Shown here in pieces: positions 1 through 5,970 of a DNA stretch of 7,734 nucleotides. Source of the stretch: an uncultured Odoribacter sp. (GTDB lineage: Bacteria > Bacteroidota > Bacteroidia > Bacteroidales > Marinifilaceae); NCBI GenBank assembly GCA_900548135.1, contig URJC01000115.1, forward strand, positions 1-7,734, in the 5' to 3' direction. A program made the translations under genes and the position numbers. Under the pieces are notes generated by a model. The model was not told the DNA's origin. It made no database searches and saw only the letters and a program-made list of their open reading frames with translations. The stretch's first letter is position 1. Every line of letters begins with the position of its first letter.

Positions 1-1
1 T

Positions 2-367
2 CTCGTGAAAGGAAGTATTGTTTATACGGATTCAGAACAGCACAAATTTGAATTGTCCCCCGGGGAGCAAACGATTTCGCAACCCGGTTTGGCGACTATT
101 TTGCAAAAGGTGAACCCGGATTACTATACCGGTTGGAAGGATGGAAAGTATGTTTTTAAGAGTACAACCCTGGAGGATATTATGCAGGAATTGTCACGTT
201 GGTATAATATCACGGTTTTTTATGCGAACACAGAAGTGAAACAATTACATTTCACGGGAGATTTAAAACGATATGACCGTGTGGAAACTTTCCTGCGATT
301 TTTAGAAATAGGTGGAGATGTGTGCTTTGATGTAAAAGGTAATACGGTGACAGTCAGGAAAAAATAA
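2..367 (+). CDS. FecR-family anti-sigma factor, C-terminal fragment (5' end outside window)
   Basis: This is the periplasmic end of a FecR-like transmembrane anti-sigma factor, which holds an ECF sigma factor inactive until a TonB-dependent receptor signals. The reading frame is open to the left edge (codons CTC, GTG, AAA), so the GTG at 5 is probably internal, not a start. About 121 codons are visible, against roughly 300-400 for the family; the cytoplasmic sigma-binding part and membrane helix lie upstream. The first ~40 residues look like the end of the beta-rich FecR domain (SPGEQ, then GWKDGKYVF). The last ~70 residues match the DUF4974 C-terminal domain: TTLEDIMQELSRWYNITVFY, then FTGDL, and a final strand NTVTVRKK. 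It ends in TAA 32 bases before the SusC gene, which places it in the classic sigma / anti-sigma / SusC / SusD order. The family call is firm; the signal it responds to is unknown. Confidence 0.92.
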   Translation, partial: LVKGSIVYTDSEQHKFELSPGEQTISQPGLATILQKVNPDYYTGWKDGKYVFKSTTLEDIMQELSRWYNITVFYANTEVKQLHFTGDLKRYDRVETFLRFLEIGGDVCFDVKGNTVTVRKK

Positions 368-399
368 AGTTCTACCAGTAAAATTTAAATATACGACTT

Positions 400-3300
400 A
401 TGAAAAAAAAGGGCACAAGGGGTAATCGCTTATGGGCGACGGTCCGGTTTTGCGTCATGGTCCCGCTATTCCTCTGTTTCAATATGGAGGTTCAGAGCCA
501 GGAGTATGTGACATTAAATTTAAAAAATGCGAATCTGGAACAGATTATTGAAGCTTTAAAAAGCCAGACGCGGTTGCGTTTTCTTTACCAGGAAGAAAAA
601 CTTGCAGGTAAACCCAGACAGGATGTACAGGTAAAAGAATTATTGTTGCCGGAAGCTTTACAGATTGTTCTCCGTAACACGGGGTTGACGTGGGAAGTGC
701 TGGATGATGTCGTGATTATTAAGGATGCACAGGAACAACCGGTCCCTGATATGAAAACCTTTACTTGCCGGGGAAAAGCGGTGGACATGGAAGGGAAACC
801 TTTGCCGGGGGTGACTATCGTTCTGCAAGGAACGACGTTGGGAGTGATCACGGATGTCGGGGGAAACTTCCAGATTGTCCTCCAGAAAGGTAAAGCACAG
901 ATCCTGGTTTTTTCGTTTATTGGGATGAAAACGAAAGAGGTGGTAGTAAAAAATGAAGAGATACTGAAAGTGGTGCTGGAAGAGAATGTCGAGGATTTGG
1001 ACGAGGTCGTTGTCACGGGTATCTATACGCGTAAAAAAGAGAGTTTTACGGGATCATCTGCAACATATAAAGCGGAAGATTTGAAGGTTGTGGGAGCCCA
1101 GAATATTATTCAAAGTTTACGTACGCTGGATCCTGCGTTTAATGTGTTACAGAGTAAAGAGTATGGTTCAGACCCGAATCGATTGCCGGATATCGAGATT
1201 CGTGGAAAAAGCAGTATTGTTGGTCTGAAAGAGGAATTTGGGCAGGATCCGAATCAACCGTTGTTTATTCTCGATGGTTTCGAGACGACCTTACAAACGA
1301 TTGTCGACCTGAATATGGACCGGGTGGCATCGGTGACCATCCTGAAAGATGCCGCATCAACGGCTATTTACGGGGCGAAGGCGGCCAATGGAGTGGTGGT
1401 AGTAGAAACGAAAGCTCCGGCTAGCGGTAAATTACGTTTGAATTATAATGGTAGTGCCGAAATCTCGTTCGCAGATCTGACGGATTATAACCTGATGAAT
1501 GCGGAGGAAAAATTGGAATTCGAGAAACTTTCCGGGGTGTTCGATAGTAACCTTGCCACTACTCAGGAATGGTTGGATCAGCGTTACAATCGCCTGCTGG
1601 AAAATGTTAAGCGTGGGGTTGACTCTTACTGGATGTCAGAACCGTTGCGTTTGGGTATCACGCATCGCCATAACCTGTTTATGGAAGGAGGAGATGGACA
1701 AATGCGTTACGGTTTAGGGGTTAACTATTCCGGAATTCAGGGAGTCATGAAGAATTCTGTCCGGCATATTATGGGTTTGTCGTTGGATTTGATCTACCGG
1801 AAAAATAAGTTTAATTTTATGAATAAACTTTCGATTGACTGGAATAATAGCGATAACCCGATTGTTCAATTTTCGGAATATGCTGGAACCAACCCATACT
1901 ACGAGAAAAAGTCAGGGTCCAATGAACGTTGGCTGGAAGATTGGTCTGTTAATAATATCGCTATGACAGGGAACCAATATTATCGGGCAGCAAACCCGCT
2001 TTACAATGATAGTCAGAACAGTTACAACAAAGCGGACGGGTTTAACGTGAGAGATAATTTCAGCGTGGAGATCCGTCCCGTAGATGTTTTGGTGATTCGT
2101 GGACGTTTCGGTCTGACGAAAAGTGTCGGTGAAACAGAGGTATTCACTTCTCCTAATGCCACGCGATTCGAGAATACGCGACCTGTATACAAAGGATCTT
2201 ACTCGAACACGAGAAGTGATGCCTTGAATTATGATGCAGACTTCACGGTTACTTACGGGCAATTGCTTAATGAAAAACATATGGTTAATATTGCCGCCGG
2301 AGTGAGTATTAACGAAAATAGCTCCGAGGCTAAGAGTTTTACGGCCCAAGGTTTCCCGGAAGGAAATTTTACAAAACCGAGTTTTGCCAACCAGTATCCG
2401 GAAGGAGGAAAACCGGGTTATTCGGAGAGTAAATCCCGTACGGCGAACTTCTATTTAAATGGGGGATATTCCTTTGATAATCGTTATTTGTTGGATGTTA
2501 ACCTCCGTTCGGATGGTACGTCCGTGTTCGGAGCGAATAAACGTTTCTCTACGACATGGGCAGTTGGTGTGGGGTGGAATATTCATAATGAAAAATTTGT
2601 TTCTGATAACACCTCCTTATTTACAATGTTAAAAATTCGTGCCTCTGTCGGTAATCCTGGTAATCAGAATTTCGGATCCTATTCGGCAATCACCACTTAT
2701 CAATTCAATAACTGGATGTTGAATAATTTCGGAACGGGATTATTGGTTGCTACGTTTGGAGATCCGAATCTTGAATGGCAAAGAACGCTGGATAAGAATG
2801 TTGGGTTTGATATAAGTATGTTTGCGAATCGTTTTCATTTGAATTTCGATTATTATCATAAACGTACGGATCCTTTGATCGCTAATATTAATATGCCGGT
2901 ATCGATGGGTGTTACAACTCGTAGGGCCAATGTGGGAATACAGGTAGATCAGGGATTTAACGGAACGATTCGTTATGCGTTCCTTTATAAACCGAAATTG
3001 GGTATCAATTATACGATGAGTCTCAATTTTCGATATGGTAAGGCTTATTATGACGAGATCGGGCGTAAACTCGATCAGTATAATCAAGAAAACCTTACTA
3101 AAAACATGGTGCGTTATTATGACGGAGGTAGTCCAACTGCCTTGTGGGCTGTTCGTTCCCGAGGGATTGATCCGGCTACAGGAAAAGAGATCTTTGTAAA
3201 AAAGGACGGTACATTGACCTATGATTTTGATTACAATGATGAGGTCGAATTAGGGGATACCCGGCCGACGCTTGAAGGTGTGTGGGGGAATACTTTTTAT

Positions 3301-3726
3301 TGGAAGGGATTTTCTGCAGCGTTGCACGTCCGGTATAGTTTTGGTGCGGATGCATTCAACACGACTTTATTTAATAAAGTAGAGAATATATCTTTCGAGA
3401 GTCTTACGACCAATCAGGATAAACGAGCTTTGTACAATCGTTGGAAGAAACCGGGGGATAAGGCTAAATTCAAGAGTATATCCCTGACGGATGCAACGCC
3501 CATGTCATCACGTTTTGTCATGAAAGAGAATTATATAGAGATCGAATCCGTGAATATCGGTTATCAGTTTAATGCCGGGCGATTGAAAAAAACGTTAGGG
3601 ATTTCTTCTATGAGTATTAACGCTTACATGAACTCCATCGCCCGTTTCTCAACTTTGGAGGATGAACGGGGAATTTATTATCCATTTGCGAGAAGTATTT
3701 CTTTTGCACTTAGTATCATATTATAA
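400..3726 (+). CDS. SusC/RagA-family TonB-dependent outer-membrane transporter with N-terminal STN signalling domain
   Basis: Outer-membrane beta-barrel that imports a ligand delivered by its SusD partner, powered by TonB-ExbBD. The protein is 1108 aa, a normal length for a signalling SusC. In order I see: a signal peptide with a long basic start (MKKKGTRGNR) and a hydrophobic core, probably cut after VQS at residue 33; an STN domain at about 36-108 (LKNANLEQIIEAL to DDVVIIKD); a carboxypeptidase D regulatory-like domain at about 122-205 (GKAVDMEGKPLPGVTIVL, then GGNFQI); a TonB box DEVVVTG at 201-207; a plug at about 209-340 with IEIRGKSS, LFILDGFE and VTILKDAASTAIYGAKAANG; then the barrel to the end. 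The STN domain marks it as a transducer that contacts FecR, whose gene lies immediately upstream. The SusD gene starts 19 bases downstream. The ATG chosen gives a complete signal peptide directly. The C-terminus ends SFALSIIL, without the usual terminal aromatic residue. The substrate cannot be read from the sequence. Confidence 0.98.
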   Translation: MKKKGTRGNRLWATVRFCVMVPLFLCFNMEVQSQEYVTLNLKNANLEQIIEALKSQTRLRFLYQEEKLAGKPRQDVQVKELLLPEALQIVLRNTGLTWEVLDDVVIIKDAQEQPVPDMKTFTCRGKAVDMEGKPLPGVTIVLQGTTLGVITDVGGNFQIVLQKGKAQILVFSFIGMKTKEVVVKNEEILKVVLEENVEDLDEVVVTGIYTRKKESFTGSSATYKAEDLKVVGAQNIIQSLRTLDPAFNVLQSKEYGSDPNRLPDIEIRGKSSIVGLKEEFGQDPNQPLFILDGFETTLQTIVDLNMDRVASVTILKDAASTAIYGAKAANGVVVVETKAPASGKLRLNYNGSAEISFADLTDYNLMNAEEKLEFEKLSGVFDSNLATTQEWLDQRYNRLLENVKRGVDSYWMSEPLRLGITHRHNLFMEGGDGQMRYGLGVNYSGIQGVMKNSVRHIMGLSLDLIYRKNKFNFMNKLSIDWNNSDNPIVQFSEYAGTNPYYEKKSGSNERWLEDWSVNNIAMTGNQYYRAANPLYNDSQNSYNKADGFNVRDNFSVEIRPVDVLVIRGRFGLTKSVGETEVFTSPNATRFENTRPVYKGSYSNTRSDALNYDADFTVTYGQLLNEKHMVNIAAGVSINENSSEAKSFTAQGFPEGNFTKPSFANQYPEGGKPGYSESKSRTANFYLNGGYSFDNRYLLDVNLRSDGTSVFGANKRFSTTWAVGVGWNIHNEKFVSDNTSLFTMLKIRASVGNPGNQNFGSYSAITTYQFNNWMLNNFGTGLLVATFGDPNLEWQRTLDKNVGFDISMFANRFHLNFDYYHKRTDPLIANINMPVSMGVTTRRANVGIQVDQGFNGTIRYAFLYKPKLGINYTMSLNFRYGKAYYDEIGRKLDQYNQENLTKNMVRYYDGGSPTALWAVRSRGIDPATGKEIFVKKDGTLTYDFDYNDEVELGDTRPTLEGVWGNTFYWKGFSAALHVRYSFGADAFNTTLFNKVENISFESLTTNQDKRALYNRWKKPGDKAKFKSISLTDATPMSSRFVMKENYIEIESVNIGYQFNAGRLKKTLGISSMSINAYMNSIARFSTLEDERGIYYPFARSISFALSIIL

Positions 3727-3729
3727 CAT

Positions 3730-3740
3730 TTGAGACTCAA
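3730..3740. repeat. Short perfect inverted repeat in the SusC-SusD gap
   Basis: TTGAG-A-CTCAA fills most of the 19-base gap between the SusC stop and the SusD start. The arms are five bases with a one-base centre, so as RNA it could fold only as a 4-bp stem with a 3-base loop, too weak for a terminator. It could be a small binding or RNA-processing site, or chance. The symmetry is seen directly; any function is speculative. Confidence 0.3.
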
Positions 3741-3745
3741 GGATT

Positions 3746-5167
3746 ATGAAAAAATTATTTTACAGTATACTCGTTGTATTATCAACTTGGAGTTGTAACA
3801 GTTGGTTGGATGTTCAACCTTATGATCAGGTTGCAGAGAGCGTGGCCTTCAGTTCATTTTCCGGTTTCGAAAATGCGTTGAATGGTATCTATATAGAATT
3901 GAATTCAACTTCGTTATACGGCCAATATTTATCGTGCGAGATGATAGAATTGATGGCTCAACGTTATAATGCGAATAGTTCAACCGCATATTATTATGAT
4001 TTGCAACAATATTCTTATACGGAGTCCAGTTGTAAAAATCGTTTTGCCAGTATATGGAGTAAGGCTTACAATCTGATAGCCAACACAAATTTGTTGTTAA
4101 AAAATTGTGAGGAATATAATAGCGTTTTGTCTGAAGAATATTACAAATTGATTAAGGGGGAGGCGTATGCTTTGCGGGCTCTTCTTCATTTTGATATTTT
4201 CCGTCTTTGGGGGCCCAGTTATGTTATACGGGAGAGCGATAACGTGTTACTACCTTATTATAAACAATTCACATTGGACGAACGTCCGTACTGTTCGCCG
4301 GAGGATTTCATGAAGAATGTTGTAGAAGACTTAAAGATGGCTGTATCCTTGTTGGAAAACGATCCTGTGCGTACGGAAGGGGGGAGGAACGAGGGAATTT
4401 ACACGTTCACTTCTTGGCGTAACCTGCGTCTCAATTATTATGCGGTACAGTTATTGTTGGCCCGTGCGGAATTGTATCGTGGGGAAAAAGAAGCCGCTCT
4501 TCGTGCTGCCCGTGAGGTGATCGATGTGCAGGAACAGTGGTTTCCCTGGATTAAGAGAGAGAGTATTTCTTCCGGACGTGATGATGCTGACCGGGTATTC
4601 TATTCCGAGATTCTTTTCGGATTACAAAATTCTTCCGTTTCAACTCTGTATTCCGGTTTTTTCAACGGTAATAATCTGAGTTCGGAAGCTTTGCTTGCCC
4701 CGTTGAGCGAACAGATTTACAAGATATTCAACAATAACTGGGATGATTATCGTTACGAAGCATATTTGAAAACGAGTGAAATTATTAACGGTGCTTCTTA
4801 TAATTTTTTCGAGAAGTATAAGGAAACTACGGATACTGTGGCCGGAACGATTATCCCGATGTTAAGGGTGTCTGAAGCTTATTATATAGCGGCAGAATGT
4901 GAAATTGAGGCTACTGACGGGGTGAAATGGCTGAATCGGGTGTTGAGTCACCGGGGTGTACAGGAAATTAGTGCCAATCAATTGGCAACGACACTTGAGC
5001 TGGAGTATATTCGTGAATTTTTCGGGGAAGGGCAACTCTTTTTCTATTACAAGAGATTGAACAAATCTGCTATACCCGCTGCGAATGATCCGACTTACAG
5101 CCGGATGATAGATATGACGAACAAATACAGGATTCCGATTCCGGAAGACGAAACAAAGTATAATTGA
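3746..5167 (+). CDS. SusD/RagB-family outer-membrane lipoprotein (ligand-capture lid of the SusC transporter)
   Basis: Surface lipoprotein that caps the SusC barrel and binds the incoming ligand. The 473-aa protein is within the usual SusD size range. It starts with a lipoprotein signal peptide (MKKLFYSILVVLSTWSC) with the acylated cysteine at residue 17; the box is loose, with Trp at -2. The next residues, CNSWLDVQP, are the standard SusD opening. Helical TPR-like segments follow, including 101-160 (WSKAYNLIANTNLLL, then KGEAYALRALLHFDIFRLWG) and 230-260 (LLLARAELYRGEKEAALRAA). The C-terminal hallmarks are present: PMLRVSEAYYIAAECE at 371-386, YIREFFGEGQLFFYYKR at 421-437, and YRIPIPEDETKYN at the end. 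It lies 19 bases after its SusC partner and 18 bases before the next lipoprotein gene, so co-transcription is expected. The ligand-binding surface cannot be assigned a substrate from sequence alone. No frameshift or truncation is seen. Confidence 0.97.
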   Translation: MKKLFYSILVVLSTWSCNSWLDVQPYDQVAESVAFSSFSGFENALNGIYIELNSTSLYGQYLSCEMIELMAQRYNANSSTAYYYDLQQYSYTESSCKNRFASIWSKAYNLIANTNLLLKNCEEYNSVLSEEYYKLIKGEAYALRALLHFDIFRLWGPSYVIRESDNVLLPYYKQFTLDERPYCSPEDFMKNVVEDLKMAVSLLENDPVRTEGGRNEGIYTFTSWRNLRLNYYAVQLLLARAELYRGEKEAALRAAREVIDVQEQWFPWIKRESISSGRDDADRVFYSEILFGLQNSSVSTLYSGFFNGNNLSSEALLAPLSEQIYKIFNNNWDDYRYEAYLKTSEIINGASYNFFEKYKETTDTVAGTIIPMLRVSEAYYIAAECEIEATDGVKWLNRVLSHRGVQEISANQLATTLELEYIREFFGEGQLFFYYKRLNKSAIPAANDPTYSRMIDMTNKYRIPIPEDETKYN

Positions 5168-5185
5168 CCGGTAAATGATTGAATT

Positions 5186-5941
5186 ATGAAAAAGTTACTC
5201 TTTTTTCTTTTACTTATAATAAGTTTGTTACAAGCTTGTCAATACACTGAAGTGGATGGTTACGAGGGAGGAAGTTCTGTATATTTTTCGATATCCAGAG
5301 ATACGATGCGATATTCGTGGGGGACTATTGACGGTGAGATCATGGAGCAAGTGCTGAGATTACCTGTCTATCTTTTCGGTCAGGTGAAAGATTATGACCG
5401 TACGCTGAAGATTCGTACGGTTCTGTGCGAGATCGATTCTGTTCGGGCAGAGATTAATAGGGATTTCCGCCCTGTCCCTACGGAGCTCATTCTGCCTGCG
5501 GATACTAATCGAACGAATTTGGAGATTACTTTGTTGCGCACGCCGGAGTTGACTCAACATGACCGGGTGTTTACGGTGGTTATCGAAGAAGATGATCAAT
5601 TCGATTCTGAATATAATTGGCGAAAAGATGATGAGGGAATACCTTATTTTATCGGGCATAGTATGACGATTATTATGAATGAAAACTTCTCGAAACCTTG
5701 GTGGTGGAGGGATCCTGATGCTAATTTCGGGAATTGGAGCGCCAAAAAGGGGGATCTTATTTGTCGGTTATGCGGTATTACCCGGGAGAGATTCGTCGGG
5801 AATGCGGTGATTCCTGAATTTCAATTGAAGTATTACGGGCGCAAGGTACAAGAATACTTGAACGAAAAGAGTGCCCAGGGAGAACCTGTTATGGAAGAAG
5901 ATGGCACGAGAATGATTATGGGTGTCAATGCCCAGCAATAA
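5186..5941 (+). CDS. DUF4843-type lipoprotein, SusCD-associated
   Basis: Predicted exported lipoprotein of 251 aa with unknown biochemical role. Members of this family usually sit directly after a SusC/SusD pair, as here. The signal peptide is MKKLLFFLLLIISLLQAC, with a good lipobox (LQAC) and the acylated cysteine at 18. Acidic residues follow (QYTEVDGYEGG), which suits surface export in Bacteroidota. Residues about 30-165 are a run of short beta strands (SVYFSISRD, VLRLPVYLFGQVKDYDRTLKI, TELILPADTNRTNLEITLLR, RVFTVVIEED), suggesting an immunoglobulin-like or similar beta sandwich. The C-terminal third holds a tryptophan-rich segment, KPWWWRDPDANFGNWSAKKG at 170-189, and a CRLC pair at 193-196. 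The segment resembles the conserved W...G.WS..K region of DUF4843 as I remember it; no search was made. The MIMGVNAQQ ending is followed by TAA 29 bases before the next gene. It is probably an accessory ligand-binding protein of the SusCD complex; that role is inferred from context. Confidence 0.85.
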   Translation: MKKLLFFLLLIISLLQACQYTEVDGYEGGSSVYFSISRDTMRYSWGTIDGEIMEQVLRLPVYLFGQVKDYDRTLKIRTVLCEIDSVRAEINRDFRPVPTELILPADTNRTNLEITLLRTPELTQHDRVFTVVIEEDDQFDSEYNWRKDDEGIPYFIGHSMTIIMNENFSKPWWWRDPDANFGNWSAKKGDLICRLCGITRERFVGNAVIPEFQLKYYGRKVQEYLNEKSAQGEPVMEEDGTRMIMGVNAQQ

Positions 5942-5970
5942 AGAGGTGTAATGATTAAAACAAATATGTT

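Noticed and set aside
5..7. GTG at 5 as the true start of the first gene
   Set aside because: The frame stays open to the window edge, and starting here would give a protein lacking the membrane helix and sigma-binding part that the FecR family needs.
585..1016. 143-codon open frame on the minus strand inside the SusC gene
   Set aside because: It is antisense to the STN and carboxypeptidase-regulatory domains, with a Ser/Thr-rich composition created by reverse-reading Glu/Val codons. It has no start context or family resemblance.
1499..1717. 72-codon plus-strand frame inside the SusC gene
   Set aside because: It is out of frame within a well-supported SusC barrel and has no recognisable protein features.
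1912..2349. 145-codon minus-strand frame inside the SusC gene
   Set aside because: It is antisense to barrel-coding sequence; no signal peptide, domain pattern or spacing supports a gene.
2740..3087. 115-codon minus-strand frame inside the SusC gene
   Set aside because: Its Ile/Arg-rich composition is typical of reverse-read Asn/Tyr codons, and it lies entirely within SusC.
3849..4088. 79-codon minus-strand frame inside the SusD gene
   Set aside because: It is a shadow of the SusD coding frame with no independent support.
5360..5659. 99-codon minus-strand frame inside the DUF4843 gene
   Set aside because: It is antisense to a coherent beta-rich lipoprotein frame and has no recognisable features.
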